Source of the DNA: Porphyra umbilicalis
Taxonomy: Eukaryota > Rhodophyta > Bangiophyceae > Bangiales > Bangiaceae
Direction: 5' to 3'
Length of the DNA stretch: 64,000 bases
Assembly: GCA_002049455.2 (NCBI GenBank)
Contig: KV919134.1
Coordinates: 1 to 64,000 of the forward strand
This document shows, piece after piece, positions 52,111-63,335 of this stretch. How positions within the stretch are numbered: position 1 is the stretch's first letter; each line of letters opens with the position of its first letter. The translations under genes and the position numbers were made by a program. The notes beneath the pieces were generated by a model. That model saw only the letters and a list, made by a program, of their open reading frames with translations, did no database searches and had not been told where the DNA came from.

Positions 52111-52495
52111 TGTGGTATTAATAACGTTAGTTCAATTACCAGTGTACTGAGACCGACCGTAGCCAAGCAATAAAGCGAGTTCTATCGCCGTCGCGGCGAG
52201 GAAGAAGACCTTTTGTTGAAGGGCATCCGATGGGGAGCCGGGTGGTGCCCACGACGGCGACCCCGGACCCACGGTGGTTTAAAACAAACAACGGCACTCG
52301 TCGATCGACCATCCGATCAAGCGATCGTAATGAGTGCCGGCAGACAGATAAGACAGGCAAGCAATAAAAAATAAACAATGCGGAAGTAACCCCCCAAAGG
52401 GCATGCCACAAGCCGAGTCACACACATCCGTGGATTCGGCCAGTCAAGGGGGCTACCCGTGGCTAATTGCCAATTGGTAGCAGAGATATGCTACA
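52111..52495 (-). repeat. 5' LTR of gypsy 2
   Basis: 385 bases, two differences from 42210-42594, followed by AGACG (52496-52500). Confidence 0.95.
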
Positions 52496-54063
52496 AGACG
52501 CCCGAAAGAACTGATGAATACTTTCTTTTATCAGCATCGACCATTGCTATGTCTGTTCGAGAGCTTCTACGTTTTATTGTGGATGAGTTTGGTCCGGCTT
52601 ATTCGCGTCCCCCCACCTGGGCCGAGCTGGAGCGTATTCTGGAGCGCAATGCGCAACGGGGATTGCCCGGGTGTATGGGATCTCTGGACTGCAGCCATTG
52701 GGAGTGGTCGAACTGCCCCAAGGCGTTTGCCGGCATGTACCAGAATCGGCACGGCAAACGCTCTGTGGTACTGGAAACTGTTTGTGATGAAGACCTATGG
52801 ATATGGCATTTATTTGTTGGTTGCCCTGGTTCTCAGAATGACCTCAATGTTATGCATGCTTCCCCTCTGTATTTGTCTGTGACGGGGGGCGAGTGGCCGC
52901 CTCGTACGTTTTCATACACAGCTAACGGCACCACCCGCACGCTCTTGTATTATCTGGTTGCTGGAGTTTACCCTCCCTTTGCATTTTTCGTTTCTCCGTT
53001 CCCCGACCCCACCACAGAAGTTGAGACTACATTCAACCGGCTCCAAGAAGCTTTGAGGAAAGACGTGGAACGGCTATATGCCGTTCTAACTGCACGCTTC
53101 CACATTGCTTTACACCCCGCACGGCATGTCACCGTCGAGTCAATGGTCACCGTCGCGAAGGCGGTGGCCATCTTACACAATATGGTGACGGAGAAGCGAC
53201 GCGATGGGTACGTATCGCGCACTCGAATGGCCGCCGCTGCCCAGGCGGCGGCGGTCGGCGGCAGCGGGGGCGGAGCCGAGGGCGTTCGGAACGGGGCTGC
53301 TGAGACCCCGGCCGCGGCCGGTGGTGCGGCCGGAGTTGCGGCCGGCGGCGGGGCTGGCGGTGGTGGGGGCGGTGGGACGGGTGTGCTGGCTGATGGTGGC
53401 GGACCCGCCGCCGGTGTTGGTGCAGCTGGCGGCGGGGCTGGCGGTGGTGGGGGCGGTGGGACGGGGTTGATTCCAGATGGTGGTGGACCCGCCGCCGGTG
53501 TTGGTGCAGCCGGCGGCGGGGCTGGCGGTGGTGGGGGCGGTGGGACGGGCATGCTGGCTGATGGTGGCGGACCCGCCGCCGGTGTTGGTGCAGCCGGCGG
53601 CGGAGCTGGCGGTGGTGGGGGCGGTGGGACGGGGTTGATTCCAGATGGTGATGGACCCGCCGCCGGTGTTGGTGCAGCCGGCGGCGCGGCTAGCGGTGGT
53701 GGGGGCGGTGGGATGGGTATGCTGGCTGATGGTGGCGGACCCGCCGCCGGTGTTGGTGCAGCCGGCGGCGGAGCTGGCGGTGCTGGGGGCGGTGGGATAG
53801 GGGATGAAGGTACCGCCGGCGCCGGTGCGGCCGGCGGCAGTCCGCAGAGCAATGCGAACAGTCTCGGGGGTGGCGACGGGCCGCCGGCGGGAGTGGCCGC
53901 CCCTGTCATCGTGCCGGCCGGCGCGCTTCCTGCCGGGAGTTTTGGCCATGCGCTGAACGCTTGGGCGGAGGCACGGGACGAGGAGGAGCACGAGCGTCTG
54001 AGGCATGACCTTGCTGAACAAGTGTGGGTGGAAAGAAGTACGCTTCTTGCGCCCTACGTGTGA
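52496..54063 (+). pseudogene. PIF/Harbinger-type transposase, C-terminal part (Harbinger 1) with Gly/Ala tail
   Basis: Continues the frame of 41778-42209 with FLLSASTIAMSVRELLRFIV, then the DDE-type core GCMGSLDCSHWEW (about 52672-52710), IWHLFVGCPGSQNDLNV, YYLVAGVYPPFAFFVSPF, LQEALRKDVERLYAVL and VAKAVAILHNMV. From about 53230 the protein is a long Gly/Ala-rich tail of about 240 residues built from near-repeats of roughly 39 codons (118 bases, not exact), ending with an Ala/Glu/Arg segment and TGA at 54061-54063. Harbinger 2 has no such tail. All three acidic catalytic positions are present, so apart from the gypsy 2 insertion this transposase looks intact. Confidence 0.88.
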
Positions 54064-54129
54064 GTATAAAAGGTTTTTTTTTCCCCTGATGCGCAGGGTT
54101 TTTTTTTCCTTCGATACCGTCGTCTGGAG

Positions 54130-55150
54130 AGAAGTTGTGTGAAGCTAATCCGTCCCGGCGTCGGAAAGACCGGCGGCGGACGTGCTGGGCGGAGAGGGAC
54201 GCTGGTGTGTCGCCGCCGGCGTGGGTATCGCCGGCGGCGGCTCTGCGTGTTCGGGGGGGGCGGCGGGCGACGGACGCGTGCACGTGCTTTCGCTCCGCCG
54301 CCGGCGTTGACAAGACCGGCGGCGGGCGTGTCGGGTGGGAAGCGGCGCTGGTGTGTCGCCGCCGGCGTGGGTATCGCCGGCGGCGGCTCTGCGTGTTGGG
54401 GGGGGCGGCGGGCGACGGACGCGTGCACGTGCTTTCGCTCCGCCGCCGGCGTTGCCAAGACCGGCGGCGGGCGTGTCGGGTGGGGAGGGGCGCTGGTGTG
54501 TCGCCGCCGGCGTGGGTATCGCCGGCGGCCGCTCTTCATGTTGAGGGGGGCGGCGGGCGACGGACGCGTGCACGTGCTTTCGCTCCGCCGCCGGCGTTGG
54601 CAAGACCGGCGGCGGGCGTGTCGGGTGGGGAGGGGCGCTGGTGTGTCGCCGCCGGCGTGGGTATCGCCGGCGGCGGCTCTGCGTGTTGGGGGGCGCTGCG
54701 GGCGCGGGACACGTGCACGTGCCTTTGCTCCGCCGCCGGCGTTGGCAAGACCGGCGGCGGGCGTGTCGGGTGGGGAGGGGCGCTGGTGTGTCGCCGCCGG
54801 CGTGGGTATCGCCGGCGGCGGCTCTGCGTGTTGGGGGGGGCGGCAGGCGAGGGACGCGTGCACGTGCTTTCGCTCCGCCGCCGGCGTTGGCAAGACCGGC
54901 GGCGGGCGTGTCGGTTGGGAAGCCGCGCTGGTGAGTTGCCGCCGGCGCTTGTGAGCCGGCGGTGGCCATTTGGCGAGGCGGGTTGTCACCTTGTTAATGC
55001 TCCGCCGCCGGCGTCGGCAAGACCGGCGGCGGGCCTGTTTGGTTGAACAGGGGCGTTGGTGTGTTGCCGCCGGTGTTTCTACGGCCGGCGGTGGCCATTG
55101 GGAGGGAAGGTTGCCGCCGGCGTCGGTATGGCCGGCGGCGGCACTGCGTG
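54130..55150. repeat. Tandem array of 146-base units with GCCGCCGGCG hairpins
   Basis: About six and a half units, recognisable by CAAGACCGGCGGCGGGCGTG at about 54308, 54454, 54600, 54746 and 54890. Each unit contains the inverted pair GCCGCCGGCG-TGGGTAT-CGCCGGCGGC. The right end is more diverged. It lies between the transposase stop and the stop of the convergent Myb-like gene. Confidence 0.9.
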
Positions 55151-55296
55151 TTGGGGGTGGTGGGTGGGCAAATGTGGGGACTAGATTGCGCATTCGTGGT
55201 AGATGTGCGGTGCACCGAACTAGGAAAAAAAACCCTGCCCAACGGGGAAAAAAAACCTTTGGCACGCTACAGAACAAAGCACATACACCTCAAACA

Positions 55297-58200
55297 CTAC
55301 AGGGACTCGGAATGGTCATCGTCTCCACTGGACTCTTCAAGAGCACAGTCGGCGTCATCCGCCACCTTGTTGAGGTGCATAGGCACCAAGTACACCTCGT
55401 CGTCGTCTTCCAAGGTAGTCGACGCGGCAGAAAGTGCCTTCGCCGCCTTCGCCTGCTTCGTCACCTGGGAACGAGCGCCACGGCTCGACGTGCCTCGGCC
55501 TGTCTTCTTGGGAACAGGAGCTGTAGTCGCAGACGCCGCCGGCGTGTTGTCCCCAGACGCCGGCGGCGATTGCGCCTCGGACCCGACTGCCGCCGGCTTG
55601 TTGCCGACCGGCGGCGGCGGATGCACCTCCAACACGGCCGCCGGTGTGGTCGACGACCCCGCGTCCGTCGCCAAGGGGGCGGCCGTCCCCGCCGGACCCG
55701 ACGACATCGCCGGCGGGGACGAGGACAAGTCCATCCCAGCTGCCGCCATCACTTTGCGTGCGTGCATCTTGCGAAAGGCAATCGCCTCGGGGGTGTCGCG
55801 CATCTCAGAGGTGTTGAAAAACGCCACAGTTGTCCGCTCCGTCGTTGCACGCGCCAGCGCCAGCAGAGCGTCCGAGCTGTCCTTGAGCGCCCGTGACGCG
55901 CGGATGCCCTCACTCATCTCCCTCTTGGCCGCCTTGGAACCACGCGGACGCGACTGGAAGGCACCCGCCGCCGGCGGCCCGTTCCCCTCCTCGTCCGTGT
56001 CGCTTGGGGAGGCACGGCCGCCGGCAGACGCGCTGGAGGAGCCGGCGCCGCCAGCGCCGCCGTCTGCGGCGGCGGCCCCGGCGGCGCCGCTAAACTTGTC
56101 GACGTGGCGCAGCACCCGCCAACATGGCACCCACGGGCATGTAGTCTGCTTCGCCTTCCGCTTCGTTCTCTTTCCCTTCGCCTTGTCAGACACCCGGTCC
56201 TTTCGCATCGCCTCGTAAATGTTGAGCCCGCAAAAGCGCGCCACAGCGGCGCTGATCAGGTCCTCGTCGCTCGGGTTGCCTGTCAGCGACAGCCGCTTGA
56301 CAGTCAGGTAGTGGGAGCCAAACTCGCTCACCCCCCTCCGGATCTTGTCCCACTGCTTCTGCACCCCCCGACACCGCGCTCAGTGCGCCGGCGGACGCCA
56401 GGGCGCCCCGCCAGCAGCCCCTTACATGCCGTCACGACAGAGGTCCAAAACGTCGGCCCACTCTGGTCCGCCCCCTTGACGGGGTCCAGGGACGTGCTCA
56501 AGTACGCCTTACACAGCGCCACACGCTCCTCATCCGTCCACCCCAGCCCAGTCCCCATCGGTGCGGGTGCGTACGTCGGCGCAGCAATGCCACAGCCGAC
56601 GGTGTCAACGTCCACTACTTGTGCACCGGCGGCGGCGCGCACGTCGCTGCCGCCGGCTTTTCCTAGCCCGCCGGCTTGTTGTGGCCCGCCGGCTGGTCGT
56701 GGCCCGCCGGCTTGTCCTGGCACGCCGGCTGGTCGTGGCCCGCCGGCTGGTCGTGGCCCGCCGGCTTGTCGTGTCCCGCCGCCCGCGTGTCCGCCGACGC
56801 CTCCGCCGGAGTCCCCGGACTCGGCGTAGGAGCGGGCGGGGGGTGCAGGGTGGCTGCCGGCGGCCGGCATTCGGCTGGTGAGGCCTTCTCGCCGCCGGCT
56901 TGCGGTTGAGCTGCAGCCGGCGGTGCCGACTCCCCGCCGGCTTCAGACGACTCGTTGGCTGGCGGCGGCGCCTGCGAGCCACCGCCTTCGCGGCGGCTGG
57001 CCCCGGAAGGTGTGGGGCTGCCGCCGGCTTGTAGCAACACACGATCAGCCAACGGCGGCAGCGCCGCCAGTCCCTCGCCCCACGCGATTGGCCGCCGCCT
57101 TGAGGCAGCAGAACGTCTGGCGGCGGCCCGGACCTGCCGCCAGCGAGCGGCAGACAGCCGCGAGCCGGCGGCGCGCTCACGTCTTGCGGCAGCGGGTGAC
57201 CTTGGTCTCGCGGCCCGCCGCCGTTCACGCCTCGAGGCGGCGGTCCCCCGCCTGTCGGGTGCCGTCCGTCACCGCCGCCGGCTTGACGAGAGATCCAACC
57301 AGCCGGCGGCACGCAGTCGCTGCGCGACGGCACCGACGCCCGTCCTTGCCCGCCGCCCCAGTGGCCGTCGCCCTGTGGTGATCGACCGCCAGGCGACAGC
57401 CCCGAGTTGCCGCCGGCTTGGCGTGGGTGCGGATCTGCCGGCGGCGCCCAGTCGTTGCGCTACGGCGAGGGCGCCCGTCCTTGCCCCTTGCCCCAGTTGC
57501 CGCCGGCTTGTTGTGGATGACGACCAGCCGGCGGCGCCCAGTTGGTGTGCGGTGGCGACGGCGCCCCCCCTTGTCCCCCGTCCCAGCTGCCGCCGGCTTC
57601 GTGTGGGTGCAGATCAGCCGGCGGCGCCCAGCTGTCGCGCGGCAGAGACGGCGCCCGTCCTTGCCCCGCGCCCCAGTTGCCGCCGGCTTGTTGTGGATAG
57701 CGAAAAGCCGGCGGCGCCCAGTTGTTGCGCGGTGGCGACGGCGCCCGCCCTTGTCCCTCGTCCCAGTTGCCGCCGGCTTGTTGTTGGTCAGGATATGCCG
57801 GCGGCGTCCAATTGTTGCGCGGTGGCGACGGAGCCGGGCCTTGCCCGCCGCCCCAGTTGCCGCCGGCTTGTTGTGGATGGCGACCAGCCGGCGGCGCCCA
57901 GTTGATGTGAGGCGGCGACGGCGCCCGTCCTTGCCCCCTGCCCCAGTTGCCGCCGGCTTGTTGTTGGTCAGGATATGCCGGCGGCCCCCAGCTGTCGCGC
58001 TGCGGCGACGGTGCCCGTCTTTGCCACCCACCCCAGTTTCCGCCGGCTGGAGCTTGGTGCAAATCAGCCGGCGGCGCCCAGTTCTTTCGCGGTGGCGACA
58101 GCGTCCGTCCTTGCCCGCCGCCCCAGTTGCCGCCGGATTGTTGTGGATGGCGACCAGCCGGCGGCGCCCAGTTGTTGCGCGGTGACGGCGGCGCCCGCCC

Positions 58201-58656
58201 TTCTCCCCCGTCCCAACGGCCGCCGGCTTGTTGTGGATGACGACCGGCCGGCGGCGTCCAATTGTTGCGCGGTGGCGACGGAGCCCGCCCTTGCCCGCCG
58301 CCCCAGTTGCCGCCGGCTTGTTGTGGATGGCGACCAGCCGGCGGCGCCCAGTTGTTGCGCGGTGACGGCGGCGCCCGCCCTTCTCCCCTGTCCCAACGGC
58401 CGCCGGCTTGTTGAGGGTGCAGACCAGCCGGCGGCGCCCAGTTGTTGCGCGGCAGCGAAGGCGCCCGTCTACCGCAAGACGGTGTCGACGTGGAGCACGG
58501 CGGGCACCCCCCGAGGTGGCATGAACAGGTGCACCGCGCGAGCACGGCGAGACGCTCTTGGTGTCGTCGACGCTGGTCCCTCCTCCGCTTCGTGTCGCGC
58601 TCGCGGTCGGGCTTGCGGGTCATGGTGGAAGAGGGGGGAGAGCGGCGGCTCTTCAA
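55297..58656 (-). pseudogene. Myb/SANT-like partner gene of the Harbinger element (discontinuous frame)
   Basis: The minus-strand reading starts near ATG 58656 (MKSRRSPPSSTMTRK) with a basic N-terminus, then 12 or so 30-residue repeats of the type NNWAPPAGRHPQQAGG. A TAG at 57459-57457 interrupts the frame. Further Pro/Gly-rich sequence in changing frames leads to the conserved domain: LGWTDEERVALCKAYLSTSL, GADQSGPTFWTSVVTACKGL (about 56550-56430) and, in another frame, QWDKIRRGVSEFGSHYLTV, SLTGNPSDEDLISAAV and CPWVPCWRVLRHVDKFSG (56355-56100). It ends with an Ala/Ser-rich tail at 55297. This is the trihelix/Myb-like DNA-binding fold found in the second protein of PIF/Harbinger elements. A 38-base GT...AG segment (56394-56357 by reading) would join the two halves in frame. 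The amber codon and other frame changes suggest decay. Confidence 0.65.
57400..58470. repeat. Tandem array of 90-base units inside the Myb-like gene
   Basis: About 12 units, each with GCCGCCGGC and its inverse GCCGGCGGC separated by about 20 bases. Units alternate between several subtypes, so the array grew by block duplication. The 90-base period keeps the reading frame. Confidence 0.9.
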
Positions 58657-58822
58657 TAGATTGGGTGAAGGTCAGGGAGGGGGGGGAGGGCGGAGGGGAC
58701 GAGACACAGTTGCGCACACGGCACCCCGCCGGCGACCACACAGCACCGGCGGCGTACGCGGGCAAAGACGCACACGCGGGTGATCGGCGGTGGTGAAAAC
58801 AAGCGGGGGGGAGGGGGGGGGA

Positions 58823-59082
58823 CAGCCGCCAGCGTGCCACGCCGGCGGCAAGGGCGGGAAAATCTCAACGGTAGCAGGGAGGGGGGGGCGGACGGCCGCC
58901 GGCGTGCCACGCCGGCGGCAAGGGCGGGAAGAACTCAACGGTAGTAGGGGGGGGGGGGGGGCAGCCGCCGGCGTGCCACGCCGGCGGCAAGGGCGGGAAG
59001 AACTCAACGGTGGCAGGGGGGGGGGGGGTGCAGCCGCCGGCGTGCCACGCCGGCGGCAAGGGCGGGAAGAACTCAACGGTAG
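58823..59082. repeat. Tandem array of 66-70-base units with GCCGCCGGCG hairpins
   Basis: Four units, each with GCCGCCGGCG-TGCCA-CGCCGGCGGC followed by AAGGGCGGGAAGAACTCAAC and a G run of variable length. The G-run length differences account for the period variation. Confidence 0.9.
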
Positions 59083-62000
59083 GGGGATGTGCGCAGGAGC
59101 TCGATGGGATGGAAGAGCCGGGGAGCATGGGCCGCCGGCGGACGGCGTGTTCAGATGCCGTCACCGGCGGCCGACAAAACGCGTCGCGAGAAGCACGCGC
59201 GCGCGGAGCACGAGCGCGCGACCGCAAGCGCGCGGAGCACGAGCGCGCAACCGCAGCCCAGGGGGCGCCCCTCCGTGCAGCCGATGGCGGCCCAGGGGGC
59301 GCCCCAACGAGCCGCGGATGGCAGCCCACGCGGCGGCCCCTCGTGCGCGTGCGTGGATGGGGGGGCGCAGGGTGCTGCGAGCGGGCCGTGTGCCCGCGAC
59401 CGCCCGGGGAGGTGCTTTTGAAGCTCCCCGAACGGCCTCCCCTGCGACACGGCCCCACGCAGCGCCGCCCACGAGGCGGGCCACACCGACACTGGCACGG
59501 GGCCTCGTGCGTGCCCCCGTGTCGGCGAGATCCCCGCCTCGTGGAAGCGGCTGAGGCACCAGCCGCCCCACGCTTGACGTGAGGCTGTGGCACGACCGAT
59601 TTGAGGGGGGGTGCGGGCCTAGCGCCAACAGGGACCAAAGCAATCTGATCACGGGCCGGCTGCCCCCTGGCGATGATGGATCCGCCTCCCTTCCAACAAA
59701 TCTTCGAACATTTCCAGTAGCCAATCATATGGCTTCGATCAGGTCGGAAACATTCAAAGATTTCTGATTGCATTCAAACGGAGCAGGCGATTGATTGCGC
59801 GACCGCGCCGATATTCCCGCGCGGGCCCACCGACACTGTCCGTTTCGACGATTGCGGCAGTGCCCGTTCAGAGCAAGCCAACGCCGCCACTAGCAAAGGC
59901 GCCGTCCGCCTTTTGTTCTGGAAGCATTCGAATCGAAGCATCTGTAGGACCGCGCGGTGCCTGCCGTTGCCGCGTCTGGACAGCGCATCGCGCGGCACAC
60001 CGTTCCCAGGGTCCTCGACCGAGAGCCGTGGGTCCGCGCTGTCGCGTGAGGCTCGCCATCTGTCAACAGTGTGCCAGGTGTCTTCCCGAAGTGAGATTTT
60101 TTTGCGTCGTGCCAGCAGGGCGACCAGTTCCTGTCAGTTCGTGGCGCTTTCTTTTAGACGTGTGAGCCTGACTTTCGGTATAGTGACTCAGATGACAAAA
60201 GTGTACACAAACGATTGGAAAGTTGCGACCCGTTGTTGTCCGGATCGCCGCCTTTTCATCGCTCCCTCCCTGACCTCGTGATTGCTTGGATATTTGTCCG
60301 ATTTTTGAACACTTGGGGGTCGACTTTGCTACGCAAGCTTCCCCCATCTTCTGGCACCCATCTCTGGACCATGTAGCCCCTGTTTTCGATAACTCCAGGA
60401 CCGCGGAGGGCTCTCATGGATGAGAAAAATGGGGGGCCGCTCAGCGTGCTCCACGTAAGCAAACGTGGCATATTTCGTTTCGGGTTTCAGAACTTGGGGG
60501 AGACGTTGTTGGGTGTGCTCTGAGGTGCCCACAGCCCCTATTTCAAATTGTAAAACATTTCCCTGGACTTTAGTCTAGGGTACTTATCAACATGCGCATG
60601 GGGTCACACACGTAACTTTTCTTTTTCTCCAGTGCACGCGCGGGAGTACTTGCGGTTGGCCCCGTGTGCACACCTTTTCGGGCGGTACGCAGTGTATCGA
60701 TCACTGCTATGGGTCCTTTGGGCATGGTTCGGTGCGCAACATGCGTCCAGCACATTCTGTAGCTTTTCTCGTTTGTAGCATGTCAGCCGCGGTCATACGG
60801 ACGCCGTACGTCGCTTTTCGTAGGATGTCCGGGTCAGTTGCCTCAGAATGAGGGTGGTGCGTTCAGACCCCCGGAAACGTCGATCTGGTCAGACGCGTGG
60901 ACTGTATTTTGTGGTTAAGTCCGGCGATGGCGCTCCACGGGACAACCAAGGCACATTCTGTTCGAATTTTCAAGCAGACGCTCGCGACCCATCGTCCTGG
61001 AGGAGAGGGCTCCCGGACGGCCGGCGGGAGCTGCCGACGACCGCACCACCGCTGTCGTCGGGGTCACCACCGCGGCGGCCGCACACGCCCGACACACCCC
61101 CCGCACGCGCGTCGGCACGAGACCGCCCGCGACCAACACAGCCGGCGCGCGGTCGGCCGTCGCGCCGACGAGGCGACCAGCCCCACCCACCCCCCCGCGC
61201 GCGCGTGTGGGTGTCCCCGCCGGCGGCCGCACCGCCCGTCGCGCGCGATATGGCATGGTCCGAGGCGCCGCCGCCCCCGCGCCGACGCGGCGGCAGCGTT
61301 GACGGCGGCCCCGCCCGTTGTGGTGCCCCCCCACTCCTCGCCCCCGCCACTGTCTGACGGGGGACGAGCTCCGCCGCCGTTGGTTGCGAGGAAGGGCGCC
61401 GGCAGCGCCACCGCCGCCTCCCCTGCCGCCGCTGCCGCCGCTGTCGCGCCCGCCATCGCCGCGACTGCGATGGGTGGTGGCTGCGACGGCGGCGGCGGCG
61501 GCGGCGGGCTGTGGTCCATGGCCCCACCGTCGCCGCTGCCGCCGCTAGCGGGCGTGCGCACCGCCGTCGACGCGCCGGCGGGGGGCAGCGGCGCGGAGTT
61601 CGATGACGGCCTGCCTGCGGCAGCGGCGGCGGCGCCCAACTGCCGCGGCCGTGGCGACCGTGACGGGTGCGACGGCAGGCCGGCGGCGGTGTGCACGTCT
61701 GAAGGTGCGAGGGTATTCGTCTACTTGTGGCTGGGGGGGGAGGCGCGGCGGTGACGGCGGCGGCGTGGGCGGCGGCGGCGGCGGTGCTTGTTGGCGGTGG
61801 CTTGTTTGCCGAGGATGCGCGGCCGCGCGAGGGGGGTGGTTCGCGTGGGCTGGTCGTCGGCGGCTGCTTCGCACGTTGTAAACAAGTCCATGGTATTTCC
61901 GCGAATGCGTTTTCAGTTCGCCGATAGTGAAGTGGCCCCCCTCTGTCTCTCTCGGTTGCATTCAAATGCTGAATAACGCTACGTGCATGAAACATGGGCC

Positions 62001-62435
62001 CGGCCCGAGCCGCCAGCTGGCCCAGCCCCCGCCGCAGCGGGGTGCGGGCGCGGGGCGGCCCACGTGGCCACGCACGCCCCCCGCGCGCGTGGGGGTGGGC
62101 CTCCACGCCGCCGCCGCCACCGACCCGTGCGCGGCGTCGATCGCGCGTGGCGCGGGCGCGGGGTCGTCCGCTGCGGCGTTCGGGCGACGGCGGGCGGGGG
62201 CGGATGGCCGCCGCCGCCTGCGGCCCGTGCCTCCCCTCCCCGCTTGTTGCTACGGTGCTACCGCCGCCCACGACGGCCGACGGTGCCCACTGCTGATGTG
62301 GAGGCCTACCCCCTGCGCGCATGCCTCGGGCCGCTGGTCTTGGCGCCTGCTCTGGTTGCCACCGCCGCCCCCCCCCGTCGTCCCCCACGTACACGCCGGC
62401 GGGCAAGCCCCATCCGCTCGCTCCCCGCCGCCACC
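59083..62435. other. Low-complexity and unassigned sequence
   Basis: 59083-59560 is Arg/Ala/Pro-coding low-complexity sequence. 59560-60850 has lower GC and no recognisable gene. 60970-61760 is GCC/GCG-rich and gives long open frames on both strands through composition alone. 61761-62435 may contain the promoter and 5' untranslated region of the hydrolase gene. No domain was recognised in any frame. Confidence 0.5.
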
Positions 62436-63335
62436 ATGCCCCCCCCCCCGCCCCCGCCGTGCCGCCGGCGGCGACGGTGGCGCACCACCCTGGGTGCCGC
62501 CGCCGCCGTCGCCGCGGCGGCCGCCGCCCTCGTCGCCGCCGCTGCGCCCACGCCCGTGGGCGCTCGCCTCTCTGGCGACGCCTTCCTCGCCTCCCTCCCC
62601 CCCGACCCGCGCACGCGCGGGGACACGCACGGGGGCCCCGGCGCGTCGCTGCCGGTGGCACCCCTCCCCGGCGCGGGGGTGGCCGCCGTCCGCGGCCGCC
62701 CCGCCGCGGTGGTCGTGCTCCACGGCTCCGCCTCGTCGGGGCCGGAAACGCTCAACGTCGTGCGCGCGCTGCTGCTCCTCACCTTCCGCATCCGCGCCTA
62801 TACCCACTGGGTGGCGCCGACGGCGGTGGGGGTGGATGGCGCCACGGGGTCGTGGTTTGGCTCGACGCGCAACGCGTCGGCGCCGGGCGGGCGGTCCTTT
62901 GACGGCCCGACCCTGAGCGCCGCCGCCGCCCGCATCGAGGCGATTGTGGCGAATGAGAGGGCGCGGGGCGTACCCCGCGCCCGCGTGGCGGTTGTTGGGT
63001 TTAGTCAGGGCGGCGCGCTCGCGCTCGAAGTCGGCCGCCGCCTGGGGCAGAGTGGCGGTGGCGGTCCGCTGGCCGGGTGGGTGGTCGGCGCGGGGTTTGT
63101 GGCCGACGTGGGGCGGTGGGAGGGGGTGACGGGCCTCCGCGGGCGCCTGTTGATGCTGCACGGCGCGGACGATGCGGTCGTGCCGCTGGCCGCCGCGCGG
63201 GAGTCGGCGGCGGTCGTCGCCGCCGCGGGGTGGAACGTGACGTTGGAGGTGCTGCCAAACGAGGGGCACGTCATTACCAGCCCGAGCGCCGTCGGCCAGG
63301 CGCTCGCCTTTTTGTCCGAGGTGCTCCCGCCGTGA
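62436..63335 (+). CDS. Acyl-protein-thioesterase-like alpha/beta hydrolase with N-terminal leader
   Basis: 299 codons in one exon from ATG 62436, which has a good context (GCCACCATG). The N-terminus is Pro-rich, then RRRRRW, then an Ala/Val/Leu hydrophobic stretch (about residues 18-40), so a signal peptide, membrane anchor or plastid-type leader is likely. The mature part follows the phospholipase/carboxylesterase (APT/LYPLA) family: oxyanion region VVLHGSASSGPET, GSWFGS, nucleophile elbow VGFSQGGALALEVGRRL (Ser), LHGADDAVVPL (Asp) and PNEGHVI (His), giving a complete Ser-Asp-His triad. Family members remove acyl groups from proteins or lysophospholipids; the substrate here is not known. Cytosolic relatives usually lack such a leader. 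It is probably a host gene. Confidence 0.85.
   Translation: MPPPPPPPCRRRRRWRTTLGAAAAVAAAAAALVAAAAPTPVGARLSGDAFLASLPPDPRTRGDTHGGPGASLPVAPLPGAGVAAVRGRPAAVVVLHGSASSGPETLNVVRALLLLTFRIRAYTHWVAPTAVGVDGATGSWFGSTRNASAPGGRSFDGPTLSAAAARIEAIVANERARGVPRARVAVVGFSQGGALALEVGRRLGQSGGGGPLAGWVVGAGFVADVGRWEGVTGLRGRLLMLHGADDAVVPLAAARESAAVVAAAGWNVTLEVLPNEGHVITSPSAVGQALAFLSEVLPP

Larger units (their letters stand above)
42210..52495 (-). mobile_element. Gypsy 2: chromodomain Ty3/gypsy element with antisense accessory ORF
   Basis: Complete from LTR to LTR on the minus strand with target duplication AGACG (42205-42209, 52496-52500). Gag, pol and an opposite-strand ORF occur in the same arrangement as in gypsy 1. 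The 385-bp LTRs differ at two positions (42382/52283 and 42398/52299), indicating a recent insertion. It interrupts a Harbinger transposase. Confidence 0.95.

Noticed and set aside
54130-55150. CRISPR-like array
   Set aside because: The units are continuous tandem repeats without unique spacers, in a eukaryotic transposon context.
41190-60470. Outer terminal repeats of the Harbinger 1 element
   Set aside because: Candidate similarities (CCCCATTTTTCTC-like stretches near 41230 and 60425) were too short and no TWA duplication could be confirmed.
60970-62661. Very long open frame on the minus strand
   Set aside because: Arg/Ala/Gly/Pro-only composition in GCC/GCG-rich sequence with long frames on both strands; no motif; overlaps the hydrolase leader.
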